Shown: positions 21,480 to 34,800 of the stretch, piece by piece
How the letters are laid out: each line of letters begins with the position of its first letter
Numbering within the stretch: position 1 is the first letter of the stretch
Origin: Phoenix dactylifera
Taxonomy: Eukaryota > Streptophyta > Magnoliopsida > Arecales > Arecaceae
Assembly: GCF_009389715.1 (NCBI RefSeq)
Contig: NC_052401.1
Span: forward strand, 310,001 to 374,000
Length of the DNA stretch: 64,000 nt
Direction of reading: 5' to 3'
Notes under the pieces: model-generated
What the model saw: only the letters and a program-made list of their open reading frames with translations
Told to the model about the DNA's origin: nothing
The model's database searches: none
Translations under genes and position numbers: made by a program

Positions 21480-24400
21480 ATGGAAGGGAGGGAGAGCGTC
21501 GTGGTGAGTGGTTCTCCTGAAGTTGGAGGAGGAGATGCGGGAGGGGCGGCGAAGGACTCTCCTTCTTCGACCCCATCGCCATCCCCGACTCCGTCCCCGC
21601 CTGCTGGTCCGGGAGCGGTGGTGCCGCCGGTGCCTGGCATAGGGATGGGGATAGCGACGGGCATGAGTACGGGCGTCGGGAGCGGCGGCGAGGATCTTGC
21701 GCGGAAGAAGCGGGGGAGGCCCCGCAAGTACGGGCCCGACGGAAGCAGCATGGCCCTGGCGCTGTCCCCCACCACCTCCTCCTCCCCTTTCTCTCCCGTC
21801 GGCGGAGACTTTTCCAGCAAACGGGGTAGAGGGCGGCCACCAGGCTCCGGCAAGCGCCAGCTCCTTGCAGCTCTCGGTCGGTCCTCTCTCTCTTTCTCTC
21901 CCTCTTCTTCTAACCTCCCCTTCCAAGTTCCAACCTTGACTCTCTCCTCTTTCCCTCCCTCGCTTGCAGACGCTTCTTCTTCTTTTCTATCGTTTTCCCT
22001 GCTACCCATTTTTATTTACGGTTCCGTGACTGTTTGAGTTGGTGGCAACTATTTCTTTTTTTTTCAGTGTCCTGATATCGAACAGTTAATAGTTTGGTCA
22101 CAGTGGGGGGAAAAGAAAATCATTGGTAGATAAAGTTGCTAGCTTTTAGGAGAGCCGAGACCGTAATGCTACGAAAAAAAAAGGGGAAATCTCTCGTTTC
22201 TTTCATCTTGATTTCATAGATTATGGCAAGGAACCCCCTTCTACTTCTGTTCTTCTTGGTGGGCTAACGCTGGTAGCGGGACAAAAGCCCGGCCTTTCAA
22301 GCGTTCCTTGTGAAGAGAATATTTTTGTGCTGTGCTACCGGGTTTACTTTCTTGTTTGGCATACACAAATCGGAAAATAAGACTGAAAAACACCTAATAT
22401 AATGACCCAGCAGCAGTGCTTCATCCGAACATCAACTCGCTATCATTTAGAGGGTGGATTGTTCGGTGCATAACCGTGCAATACTTGTCTCATCTCACGT
22501 CCCAAACTTTTGATTTTTGAAGGGGAGTGGTTTGCGTACTCAGCTGGAGGAAATTTCACACCACATGTTGTGACCATAGCCACAGGGGAGGTAACACATC
22601 GCAACTACAAAGCTGAAATTTTTGCTCCTCATCTCATTTGCTGTTCTGAATGCCTTCCCAAACTACTTTTTAAATTGCACCACACGACCGGAGATTGAAT
22701 AAGTCGGACTTTATGCTGAAGAATTCCTTTGGCCTTGGTAGGATGTTGCTGCGAGGATACTCTCCTTCTCCCAAAAGGGCCCGCGGGCAGTTTGCATTCT
22801 CTCTGCTAATGGAGCTATCTCCAATGTCACTCTACGCCAGCCAGGTTCTTCTGGTGGCACCTTGACATATGAGGTATGAGCTACGGCTTCTTATTTGCGC
22901 GCATTCAGGTTTATTTGCTTGTTGATGAGACGGCTAAGTTTTGTTAATGCGTCCTTATTACCTTGAGTGCCACTTATCTCCGCTCAACAGCTGCTTGGAA
23001 TATGAACACTCAGGTTTTCAATTTTTGTCTCCATGAAAGCATGCCATTACCAATTATCTTGATACTTAACCTTGGCACGTTATAATTAGATACTTAAGCC
23101 CTTAGGTTATTCCTCTATATCAAACTTAAACTTTTAAAACTCTTTAGGAGTGGTTTAGATTTGTACATGTCATCCAGTCGGAGGATTGAAAAGCTAAAAC
23201 CAAAATACGTTGAAGCTGACAAATACTATTTGTCCAGATAAGAAATTATGTAAAAGGCAACGTTTTAACATCACTAAGAAGCATCATATGTATGGAAAGA
23301 GAAAGTAAAAAAAAATGTATGCTATGTCTTAGCATGAGATAGGATTAATATTGTATTGAGGAACTTAGGTTATATCAATCATGTAATTTGATTAGATATA
23401 TTGAAGTTCCATGATGGACTGATGGTGCTACACCTCATATAAAACATAACTAAAAATCCTTTTATTGGGTGGGTGGAGGGGTGGGGTTTGAGGGGCTCTT
23501 CCTTTCAATCATGTGATCCAGCAATGATCCATGGAGCCCCTACTCCAGACATTATGTATGAGATTCAAGCAATTCCATCCAAAATCTGCTACTTTGTTCA
23601 ATTTTTTAGGTCCGTGAATGAGAATCACCTGCACCAGCCTTCTGCCTTGGTTAATAAACTACAAATAATAACTCTGGAATGATATCTTTCATCAGTTTCA
23701 GCATCAAAAAAAGAGAGATGACTCCTGACTGTTCCAGCTCAACCATCAAGTGACCAGATTTTACAAATTAAGCAAATTCCCTGTCCTTAGCATTTGTCAT
23801 TTCCACAAGTTTTAGAGGCTTCTTGAAGGTTGGTTATTTTGTTTTTTCACTGTCAAAAAAACTAGTATTCGACACTACACTACACTAGCTTCTTGTAGTT
23901 ATAGTTTTGTTAAATCTACCTAGATGTCTAGTTTGTTGCTCTTGCATGTGGTTTAATCCAGTATAAGGCAGTTTATCTGGGAACTTGATAGTAAATGCTT
24001 AATGCTAAGTAGCTTTGTACATGCTAGTAATCTACATTGAAAGGGGACAAGAGGTTCCTCATTTGATCCCAGAAGGTGGAATTCCCACCATGTTTCTCAA
24101 ATTGAAAAAAAGAGATCAAGGAATAAAGAAAAGGAGAGGTAAAACCAGTATCTTTGAGGGGATCAGCCATCCTAAAATCACTTAGAGGGTGATTTTGCCT
24201 CCTGGTCAACAGTAAATTTGTTCTAGCATGCTGTGCCCATGCATCACAGTGCTTTATATTACTCACATTGCTGACCTTCATCCTAAGTGAGCACATTTAA
24301 TTTGTGTCTTTTTATTTTCTGACATTTTTAGATGTTTAATATTCTATCATAAATCAATCAAAAATGCTTTAATTTTTACATTCTCCGACTCTTTTTTCGA

Positions 24401-27400
24401 CAAAAAACATGATTTTTTTTTCAATTTTTTGATTATTTTAAGGATTCTTGTTTAGGAGACATATGGATCACCATCTCATGAGAGGGACTCTTCCAGTATT
24501 CTCAGAGTTTTCTTCGCATGTAGGCTTTTTTTCTTCTTAACACTGCCTCCTTATATGCAACACTCAGCATCCCTTTGCGTTGGAGTCCCATTCCAAGCAT
24601 TTATTGTAAGTAGGAAGCATATTTCCTGTAGTGAGAAATGTACAGACGCATGTCTTCATGCATAAAACATTGCAGCTAAATTTCAAGGCCGATGATCATC
24701 AATTCCATTGCTTGTGTCTGAGTCTTCACAAGTCCTTTATTATATATCAACTAGTATCTTTCCTGGAAGACCCATGAAGCTTGCAAACCTAACAATGTGG
24801 CTCTGAAGGTTGCATACAGCTGCATCTTAGACATCTTTTGAACTAGGGTTCCTTCTGCTCATGTCTACCTGCAGGAGCTCGTGTTCATCTTCACTGACTT
24901 TTGATTGTGCTTTCATCATGATGCTCGAGATAATTCAGGTCACAGGCTGAAAAATTTTGAGGTTGCCTAGGCGATTTAAGAGAACTTCCATTTGGCTTCA
25001 TGTAATGTGCCAATGCGCTCTACTAGAAACAGTAAATGATGTTTCTGCTAAGGGTTAAATTTTTGTCATTGTTGCAGCCAATACGGCTTCATAGTCCATT
25101 ATAAACAGGTGCTGAATTGTTGAATTTGCCTAAAGGCCAGTTAGTGCACATAGACATGCATCTCTGGGTGATAAGATGATAAATAAAATCGTAAATGCTA
25201 TCAGATAAAAGCCATGGTTGTATGCATATTAAAACATTTAATAACTAGCAAGTCAGCACTCAGCAGTTGTACTGTAGGATCAAAAAACAATCTTTGTTCC
25301 ACCTTCATGTTCATTTGCAATGTCTCTTCTCCTCTCTTTCTTCTGGGTTGTATTATCTATTTTTTTTTTATCTTCCTCGAGAAGAAAAACAATACAATGG
25401 GTTCTAAGCTGTTCATTATGTTATTATGCAGGGCCGCTTTGAGATTCTATCTTTATCTGGCTCCTTCACAATTACAGAGAATGGTGGCGTACGCAGTAGA
25501 ACTGGCGGGATAAGTGTCTCACTTGCTGGCCCTGATGGTCGTGTGGTTGGTGGAGGAGTTGCTGGATTACTGCTTGCGGCCAGTCCAATTCAAGTAACAT
25601 AAAACTTCTCTTGTCTGCTATAGAAATGTCTGACTTGTTCCTATATCTTACATGGTACACTCCACTATCATGTGGTGTACCGGGAAAGCTGTCCTGCATA
25701 AAACTGCATGGGTTAGTTAATATTACTGGACTCTGACAAAGAGGGGATTACATATCAAACTAGGTGCTAATAAGTAAGCCTTCTATCAGCAACTCGGCTT
25801 AGGAAAAGGGCATTCATACACTATGCAACAGAAGTTTACTCCCCTATTACATAATAGTACAAAGTGTCTATATTGAACCGGTATGGGTTAGCATCATTCT
25901 GATACCTGGCAGAAATTTCATGTAGTTCTGTCTTCTGGACTACTATGGCTTATGCAACATTATGATGTCTAACAGGAATTATATGAAACTTATGTTCTCT
26001 AGGTTTCGCTCCATGTAGAAATTAGTTATCAACCTTCTATGTGTGTTTTCAATTGTACCAGCTAAAGAAAGGCTATTTTATCGGGTCATAAGTGATGAAT
26101 CAGGAGCATTGCGTAATGTGCTAGCATGATATTGTTGTATATCATGGACCTCTGTGCTTTGGGATCTTGCATGTTTTGCTATATAAACTGATAACTTACG
26201 AGATTTGAATCTCTGTTTGCAGTATAAACATCGTATTTTGAAGTCACTTACTATGTATCAGCTAATTAACCTCAGATAGATGGGATGAGGCCAGCTTCAT
26301 TTACTATATAATCTGGAAAAGGGCCATGAAGATTAAGGAAGATAGTAGCACATACACCATTTGCTATTTTCTGTTATTTCTAAATGAATCATTACTATAG
26401 CATAGTTAGTTACAGTAATGTGTATTTTGATGCTTAAACAAGAATCATCAGAATGAATGAAAAAAATCAACTCTGCCAAAGCTCAATTGTGCCAGTAAAT
26501 TTCAAGTTGCCCTCTACTAAAGAAAAAGGGAAAATTGAAAAATGCATAAGATCCAAGTCCTTGCTTTCTAAAACTTTTAGTATGCCAGAGTTCTGAAGTG
26601 GAAACCACTAAAAGCCAGCATTTTTGTGACATCTTGATTTCCGAGCACTTCCACTGTACTGAAAGTAATCATTGTGTATATTCTTGTGAACTTGCACTGA
26701 TCCATGTGCAATCAGGCTATCTTATACAGTAAGGGGGTGCAGTCCTAGGACTGACTCCAAAGTTAGTGATGCTAATGAATTGCTGCCCTCTCAATTTTCA
26801 GACTCAATAAAGAAAGCCCGAGCCTAGTCTAGCTCAGTCAGTGGAATGAGACTGGACTAAGCTAGGTAAGCCTAAGCCAATGGTAACTATAATTGTTCCA
26901 TACAGGATGACTAAGTTTTACGAGTTAGCTTGTTTTTCAAATACTTTGTTATGTTTTCCCTGTATTTTTGGTCCCTGGCTGTATTTTTGGTCCCTGGGCG
27001 TCGAGGAAACGATCATGGTGTCTGAGTATTAACAAGGTATGATATGAACAAGCTGATCCAAATTATGGTTTAGGAGAATTTCAAAAAATGCCATCCGTTC
27101 TGGAGGTCACGCTGTGGTCGAGCTGTTTCTGTCTTGGGACTTTTGACATTCCTGTATGTATGATGTAGAATATAGCGTATGGGAGTACTTTAACTTGAAC
27201 GGTCATACAAATGCATTTATCTTTCTATTCCGATGCTAAAGAAATAGTGTTTCTTCAGGTTTCTCGGATGTAAAAGATGCCCCGATGATGTGGTTTCTGT
27301 TGCTTTTGCAGGTGGTCGTTGGGAGTTTCTTACCAAACACTTTTAAGGAGCATAAAAGGAAGGCCATCCAGGAACCGACCTACTCACCAATTCCAACATC

Positions 27401-27632
27401 TACTGGAGTATTGACAACAGCAAGGCCCCTTTCTCAGGCAAATCCTGATGATGAATGTGAAACCCCGGCCTCGACGATACCCGGGCAAAGCCATGGAGAT
27501 GTGGAAAACAGCATGAGCAGCAACCCCCCAAATCTGAACTTCTCTTCTTTCCGGATGGCAGGTTGGAACGGTCAGCAATCATCGGAGCACAAACCTTCTC
27601 CTGATATTAACATATGCTTACCCGGGGAGTAG
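21480..27632 (+). CDS. AT-hook motif nuclear-localized (AHL) protein, 5 exons, 359 aa
   Basis: Exons 21480-21876, 22523-22590, 22742-22873, 25432-25593 and 27312-27632 join in frame through GT-AG introns with no error. Two AT-hooks lie in exon 1: KKRGRPRKYGPD (near residue 80) and KRGRGRPPGSGKRQ (near 120). The PPC (DUF296) domain follows: LGEWFAYSAGGNFTPHVV, ILSFSQKGPRAVCILSANG, VTLRQPGSSGGTLTYEG, GRFEILSLSGSF, RTGGISVSLAGPDG and GGGVAGLLLAASPIQVVVG. The C-terminal tail is polar. Two hooks, a PPC split over exons and this length fit the intron-containing AHL clade. AHLs bind AT-rich DNA through the hooks and form trimers through the PPC domain, acting in the nucleus in growth and development. 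Confidence 0.93.
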
Positions 27633-29424
27633 AATCAAGCTTCCTGTATTGCACTCCTAACCCTAGCGTACTATTCTAACATGACCGATTCTCTTGGTTA
27701 GGTGTTAGGCTAGTGACGCTTCAGCGAGTGTAAGATGACGTGTGCTCTGATGATTGTTTGGGTTTTCTATATTATTCTGATGTCTCTGTAACCTTAGACC
27801 AAAAACTCTGGGTATCTTTGTTGTTCTTGTAGTAGTCGTCGTCGTCAGGTCTTTCGTTGTTTATCTAATGACCAGTGTATTGTCCATGGATCTTCTTCTC
27901 AAGTGGTTCAAGCTTATGCATCAGGTGGAATTCAGTAATGCCTCTGTGATATTCATGTAGATCTATTGTTTTTTTTGGTTCTTCCCGTTACTTCTTCGTA
28001 GAAAGATCTTGGGTATTTTTGATGAATCTTTTTGGAGGTCGTCGCAAGCATGCGATTGGTCAAGCTGGATCGGATGACACCTTGACCATAACAAACGCAG
28101 AAACACATATCTGCTCGAAACAATCTCGGAACAAATTGCTATTTGTTAATGTTCTGTTCTTATTTGAGCTACGCAAGAGTAGGACTAGAGACCGCAACGT
28201 ACCATCTTGCCGCCACGCTTGACATGAGTCTAATTTCCGTCGCAGAATAGAAAGAGGAGGGGGAGAGGAGCTTCAAGCTCTTCGCGGCTCGCCATGCTTT
28301 GCAGAGAAGAACGGCGTCGCATGCATGCCGTAGCCATACTCTTTCTGGTTTCAAGCATCGATTGGATGATCGCAGCCGTCCAATTGGGTGCTGGATATTC
28401 TGTACGCCCGTGATCTCTACTGTACGCCACTGACGCGAGATCACTAAGCCGGGCTATCGGAATTTTACCTTTCCGTCGTCATCAACGGGAGGACATGATA
28501 GCCTTGCTGCCTGGCTTCGCCAGAATTTTACCTTGCGCGAATGCATTCTTATTTTTCCTCTTTATTTTCAGCAGTGCCGGTGGACTTCAATCCTTTATAA
28601 GAGACCCTATCCTCAACATGATTTTAGGCACGGTCAGGTCCCAGATAAACGACGGATCGTATTTAGAGCTCTTTAACCTATTTGCATTGTTTGTCCTGAT
28701 AAAACAATCAAAATTAGTTATTCTCTTAGAAACTAATAATTATTTATCCTTACTAAGTTCTGCCAGAGTTTCAAGCATGTCCACTGTGACTGGGTGATGG
28801 CATTGCAATAGCAAAATATGCAGACACTTTGTTGCTCATCTGACCAATACTCTAACCAACGAGCAAGTAAAATATGTTTGAAGATAGAGTTAATTTGACC
28901 CTTCTGGTGTTTTTATATTGATTCTATATGCAGCTAGAATTAAGCATGCACATTGCATAGGAAAATCCGAAGGATGGATGTCCGTATCTACCAAAAAATA
29001 TTGATATCAATTTTTTCATAACTAATAATTATATTCTCTTTTATTCTATATCATTTTATTATTTCTTCCATTTAATCTAGAAGATCTCTCTCTCTCTCTC
29101 TCTCTCTATTACACAAATAAAAAGAGATTTTCTTATTATTGAGCTAATCTTCGTTCACATCTAAATCAGACCATACCATGAATATAAGCGATGTTTAAAT
29201 GACAAAGTGACCATATATTTTGTTATAGTGGAGCACCACCACGATGTCGAAGTTCCAGTGGATGGAGGCCCGGGGAACGGCGAGACCAAGGCAAGGAGAG
29301 CGGCCTGGATGTGGATGGATTTAACACCAAGCCGCAGTAATGGAGGATCGAGAGCGAGCTCAGGGGTGAAAACAAGAGATAGGAGAGAGATTACCTTTGG
29401 AAGGAGCCATAAGAAAGGCATTTA

Positions 29425-29904
29425 GGGCTCGTTTGGTTCACGAAAAGTATTTTTCCTTCTAGGAATATGATTCGTGGGAAACAAATTTCTAGAAAAAGAA
29501 TGCCTAAGAAAGTACTTTTGGCATGTTTGATTGACCATGGAAAAGTGACAAATTTCGAAAGTGTTTATGTTTAGTTGGCAATCCACTTTTCTGAAAAAGT
29601 TATGTATAATTCCTATTATGCCCTTAATAAAAAATTAGATTTTTAATGTCTCTTTAATGCTTATTTAATGCTGAAAGACTTTTTTGGAAAAAAATAAAAA
29701 TAAAGTGATTTCCGCCTCATGAGAGAGTAACTTTCCCATGTTTCTCATGGAAAAGACTTTTCATAAAATGTAGGAATTATATTCTCATGAGAATACAACT
29801 TTTCCATCTCTCTTCTTTGAAAACTCCAACTAAACAAAAGGCATCTCATTACTTTTTCGTTGACTATATTTTTCTCCTCCTTTTTCCGCGAACCAAAACG
29901 AGCC
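29425..29904. mobile_element. MITE, PIF/Harbinger (Tourist-like), 480 bp
   Basis: The left end GGGCTCGTTTGGTTCACG and the complement of the right end GGCTCGTTTTGGTTCGCG are inverted repeats of about 18 bp. The element is flanked by TTA at 29422-29424 and 29905-29907, the 3-bp duplication typical of PIF/Harbinger. No coding capacity is seen. Confidence 0.65.
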
Positions 29905-30318
29905 TTATGGTTTAAGGTGCACAGCATCACAAGTGGAGGAATCGCGATAACATGAGAAATCAAAATAAGGATTTACCATATGGGCTGACGCGCTTTCCAT
30001 CTCAGCCGACATCAATCGACATTTCGTTTCAATCTCCGTCTCGGGCCCGACCTAGATGTCAGCCATATCGGAGTCCTAAAGCCCTGGGAACCGGATGCCG
30101 TTGAGACTGTTCCAGAGCCATCATCCGAACTTCTCTTTTTTTTGCATTTTTTTTTTTAAAATTTCATATTCTTGCCGATAGGACATTAGGTGAACGGTCG
30201 GATAGCGCCCGCTGATAAAGGACACGCGTGGCGTAGACGAACACGTGGCGGAACCATCCACCAGCTTCCATCCCCTTCCAGACCCCTCGAGCCGGGAAAC
30301 CTTTCCTCTTCCGCCGCA

Positions 30319-30325
30319 TATAAAA
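30319..30325 (+). promoter_or_regulatory. TATA box of the small acidic protein gene
   Basis: TATAAAA lies 145 bp before the first ATG in a GC-rich context that includes the G-box-like ACACGTGG at 30241-30248. The spacing suits a plant TATA promoter. Confidence 0.55.
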
Positions 30326-30463
30326 TTCCCTCTCTAGCTTTGGAACCCCTAGCCGGAAGAAATGCAGTATTTCTTTCAGCAAGCAAACGCCCGTCGAATC
30401 CCAAGCAGACACCCCAGGCAGAAGAGATACTAATACATAAGAGAGAGGGACGAGTGCCGGTGG

Positions 30464-30931
30464 ATGATGGAGATCAGAGGGGAGAGCCGTGACGAGGAAG
30501 GGAAGAAAGAAAGTGGAGAAGGTGGAGGTGCCCCGGACGCAGCGGCCGGACACCATCCGCTACTTCGAGAAGAAGATGGTGGACAAGGGGGTCCACCGCA
30601 TGGACCGCCATCCCGTGGATGGCCTCGGCGGCCTCCACCAGGTCCCCAAGTCCGGCCACGGCGGGAAGTTCACCTGGGAGGGCCCGCCGACGAGGCCTAC
30701 AACGAGCTCGAGCCCCTTCCGCCCGCCATCGACCCGAACGATCCCAACTACGTCGAGGAAGAAGAGGAAGAGCCCACCGGAGGCAGAGGAGGACAAGATG
30801 ACGAAGCGGAGGAGGACGTGATGACGAAGCCCAGCGATGCGGTCGTCGTTGGAGAAGTGGAGGTGGCCAAAGTGGCGGAGGCCAAGCAAGGGGTCTCCAG
30901 GGTCGAAGTCCTCCCTCCCCTCCAGCCCTAA
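30464..30931 (+). CDS. Small acidic plant protein with HGGKFTWEGP motif; core frame-shifted
   Basis: A 155-codon frame runs from ATG 30464 to TAA 30931, and AATAAA overlaps the stop. Its second half reads ADEAYNELEPLPPAIDPNDP and NYVEEEEEEP. The first half looks meaningless in this frame but reads well in the next one (30489-30686): KKVEKVEVP, RPDTIRYFEKKMVDKGV and KSGHGGKFTWEGP. The two sections meet at GGGCCCGCC, where one extra C would restore GPADEAYNELE. A shift of opposite sign must lie between 30467 and 30489, since the core frame has no ATG before residue 30. Two compensating shifts, real or sequencing errors, therefore hide a protein of about 150 residues. I do not recognise the family; it looks hydrophilic, perhaps stress- or seed-related, but that is a guess. 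Confidence 0.6.
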   Translation: MMEIRGESRDEEGKKESGEGGGAPDAAAGHHPLLREEDGGQGGPPHGPPSRGWPRRPPPGPQVRPRREVHLGGPADEAYNELEPLPPAIDPNDPNYVEEEEEEPTGGRGGQDDEAEEDVMTKPSDAVVVGEVEVAKVAEAKQGVSRVEVLPPLQP

Positions 30932-31836
30932 ATAAAGAGATGGAGGACCCTTCTCCCTCGCTTGGCGGTCGCCCCGGCGGGTTGGAGTTGGCTTCTTGAA
31001 GCTGCTTCCCTTCTATTTTCCTCTACTTCTTAATGTTTACCGTAGTAAGCCTGCACCAGGTTGCGATGTAATGTATGGCTGAAGTTTGTAAGCTGCGATG
31101 CGTGGTTTTCCGCGTCCCACGATCGCCACTTTATATGGATGAATAGAAAAATATTTCTATCACTACGCTTTTTTTTTTGACTAATTAATGTAACTCAGTT
31201 TATCGGTTTTAACTCGGTACCCTGAAGAGTATTGAATAAGAAGCTGCTACAAAAATTAGAAGAACAACTTACGTTCTCGCTGCTCGTGTCCGAATCCCAC
31301 CACATCCTCGGCTAGCGATGTCCTCGAGTAGAAGACGATCATTATTAACATGGCTGCAAAAATCTCGCAAACCTACAATTAGATGCACCTTCTACAAAAC
31401 AAAACAGTCGGAATAGCAATTACAATAACGGATCAAGATGTTGCAACCCCACTCGGTTCCGTCAAAAGTAAGACATCATATAACAAGGGTAGGTAAAGAA
31501 TCTTCTCATGCTCAAGCTTGCACAAAGCCAAATATTCGGCCGAAATTCATTATGTAACATATAAAGGAATGGGAGAATTACGGTTCATAAGCCTTGGCAG
31601 CAGAAACTGCGGTGAAACCAACTGCCTCAGTTAATTTTGTAGCATGCACCAATTGAAAGGCATTACTACCATACAAGGCCGGTTCGGTCCAAGCGCAGCA
31701 TCACACAGTCGAAGCCATGTCCGGGACGCCTCAGAGGACGCGGCCCTTACAGATGGCAAAATTATATTTCAGCATGCAGACGACCATCAGATGGGTGCAG
31801 AAAAAATTCAGAGGTGATGAAAAAAATCAGCATTGT
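30932..31836. other. Convergent intergenic stretch
   Basis: This lies between two genes that point at each other and should hold both 3' UTRs. I see no gene or clear repeat in it. Confidence 0.55.
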
Positions 31837-34800
31837 TCAAAGCTCCTGCTTTAGCGTAACGTCAATGATCCTACAGGGGACTTGGGCCGGTAATGTTCAT
31901 CCGTGTCAACTTCCTCAATTTCCTGGGACAGCATTAAAGACAAGCATTCATGGTAATCAGCAACAAAAGATTTTTTGGTGACACATGAACAAAATTAACT
32001 TGTTAATGAGTTTAGTTTACAATAGGTCAGGAATCATCTCCATTCCTGAAATTTCCACCACAAGATACTCTAGGCACCCATGATGAAGATAAAAAAAGGG
32101 GGCACCCATTAGTGCTTTGCACAAAAGCGCACACAACAATGATTCTGTTACTTGTAAGAGAAAAGCATGATCCAACTAGATAAACAAAATAATAAAGAGC
32201 CTCGACCACTTCGGGATAATCCAAGAGCTCCTGCCAGAAGTTTGGGGAAAGAAAGCAAACCAGTAATATTTTCTTACGAGTCGGTTCAGTGCTAGCTGAT
32301 TGTGGCATATCTAATATAAATATTCATCAATTATTGCACCCTAGCAAAGTCCAAAAGAATACGAGGTATGAGGCCAAGTTAAAGCTTAAACCACTGGTGC
32401 ATGATACATTAAAACACCACACATCCATCATTGCCTTGTCCGCATCACCAATAAGCTGCCAAGTGTCATCTTTTGCTACATCCAGAATATATAACATCAT
32501 ATGTTTCCTGAAGAAGAACCTGAATAGCTAGTGTCTAGTGGCAAAGATCCAAAAGCAGGTTCTTTTTTGGCACGTAAAAGCAGGTTCTTCATAGGTCATG
32601 CCCCTGACAGTTCTGTTAAAGTTTGAGTGATTCTAGACAAGCTTGTGCAAGAGAGTGCCCACCGTTCAAGCAGTTGAGATCATCAAGGCCACTTAAACAT
32701 GGTGACAATATATACTAGTATGAATTATTTGTATATGGCGCCTATTACAGATTGTATGACACTTAAAAAAAAAGGAATATAAATATTAAATTAGTAAAGA
32801 AGCATAAACTTGTATGAACACTTAGTACCCACACTCAAAATGGAAAAGCTGCAACAATATGTTTCTAAAAAGGATCACACCATGTTCCTAAGCAGTGAAC
32901 CTTATCCAAATAATTCACAGTTTGCTTGCTCCTACCAACAAAGTCATTAGCCATATAGAAAGATGTGAGGCACAGCAAATTCACTTAACCTCTAAATAAG
33001 GTGATGCCCAACGTAAGGATACCAGCTTATGGATAGGTAACTAGATCTGTTAAGGTTTTCATTTCACAAATGGTTAGAAGGATGAAATTCCTTTCACATT
33101 AATCAACAGTCAGCAATAATATTCCCTGGCAATAGTTTGGTAGTTGTCGCAAGATTCTCCTAACAGTGAGTTCTTTCTATGGGAAAAAATGAACACGGTA
33201 TCAATTATTAATCCTTGCAATGGTGGTGGGGATGGGTTTGGGGAGGGCAGAGGGAGAGAGAGAGCACTTAGTTGGCTACCTGACCACATCCTCCCCCTTG
33301 ATGACTCGTCCAAACACAAGAAGCTTGTCACTTAAGTCTGAATTGGTGCTGTCGTAATAAAAAGCTCGAATCCTTTATCATCTGAATTTAGCCACTGTCG
33401 TCCCAATCATGAATGCTTCATGCTTTGGACTGCATGTATCAGATAAGAGGGTTCGGATAAAACAAAAGCATCAACAATTTTAAAACAAAAAGAAAAAAGC
33501 AGCACACAATTTACATGTGACACATCATAATCTATTTCTGCATTGCAAGAGAATATGAAACATAAAACAAAATATCATCCAGCACCATAATAGCAAGCTA
33601 GTAAACCTTATAGCAAGTTGACTGTGGGACTTTCTTTTCAATATCCAGTCTTCTGCAGCTCCAATTCTTTGGAGAATGACCTCCTTGAATCACATAGTTC
33701 TTTATTCACATGATGAAAAGGCATCGTTTTGAAATAACCCTTTTGACTGCATCATAGATTGTTTGTCAGTCATTATTTTGACAAAAAGAAAAAAAAGTAA
33801 TCCAAGCTGATTGATATTTTTAACTGTTGAGCTGTTTAAGAATATATGTCCAAATTTGCTGTTACTAAATTTTATGTTCACCATAAGTGCTGACACAGGT
33901 TAATGTAGTTTAGCAACTCTCATCCATTAAAAAACAAGGAGAAAAATTTTCTCTTGCAGGACAACTACGATAATTATAAGCCTCTGGACTCCAGGAATCA
34001 AATAATCAATCAGATCGCAAAAGGTTCATAGACGTGGTCAAAATAAACTTCATAAAAACAAATTAGATACAGTGACTGCTAAATAATTGCTAAAAAGAAA
34101 GGAGCAGGTGTCCACACATATATTCAGCAATACTTTCAAATGCTCACCATAACTCAACAAACTTGCCCACAACATCAGGAGAGGCATCCTTGTCGAGCTC
34201 CATAGTTATTGAACCTTTGGCAGTATTCAAAATCTATTCCAACAATACAACAATTTAGCGTGATTCAACTCAAAGAATATTTAGATAAGCACATTCCACA
34301 GTACGTGCTGACCTACAATCATGTGCAGCAAAGTGTCAATTATAATGAATTTTAGTTTTAATACAATGACAAAGGTTGAATTGTTAGTTAAGCATGATAT
34401 GAGATGCAATATTGGCCATTGTGTTTCAAACATTAAGGAAAAAAAGCAAAGGAACATACACGGTATCAAGAACAACGTTTTCTCTGCTATTAATTGTAGC
34501 ACCAAATCCACAAAATAGCATATTATTTTTCTAATATAAACCTTCACGGGTAAATGGTCAGTGTGTCTGTATATGTATGTATATGTATGTATATATATAT
34601 ATATATATGTGTATATATATCTGTCTGCGCGCGTGCGCTAAGAAGCACAGACACTATGGGATACAGATACCACCAGAAATGGATACGTCCATGGATATAT
34701 CTGTGTATGCGCATGCACACACGTGTGCATGTGCATGTGCATGCGTATGACTATATACATTAGTTACACACATGCGTGCACACACACACACACACACACA

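Larger units (their letters stand above)
27633..30463. other. Intergenic: AHL 3' end, MITE, promoter of the next gene
   Basis: No gene is recognised. The AHL 3' UTR probably covers the first 300-400 bp. A (CT)n tract lies at 29081-29107 and a MITE at 29425-29904. Open frames at 28.2-28.4 and 29.2-29.4 kb have no family features. Confidence 0.6.

Noticed and set aside
21201-22009. Long minus-strand open frames (241 and 213 codons)
   Set aside because: They lie opposite AHL exon 1 and its GA-rich leader, and are Arg/Ser/Gly-rich shadows of GC-rich sequence with no family features.
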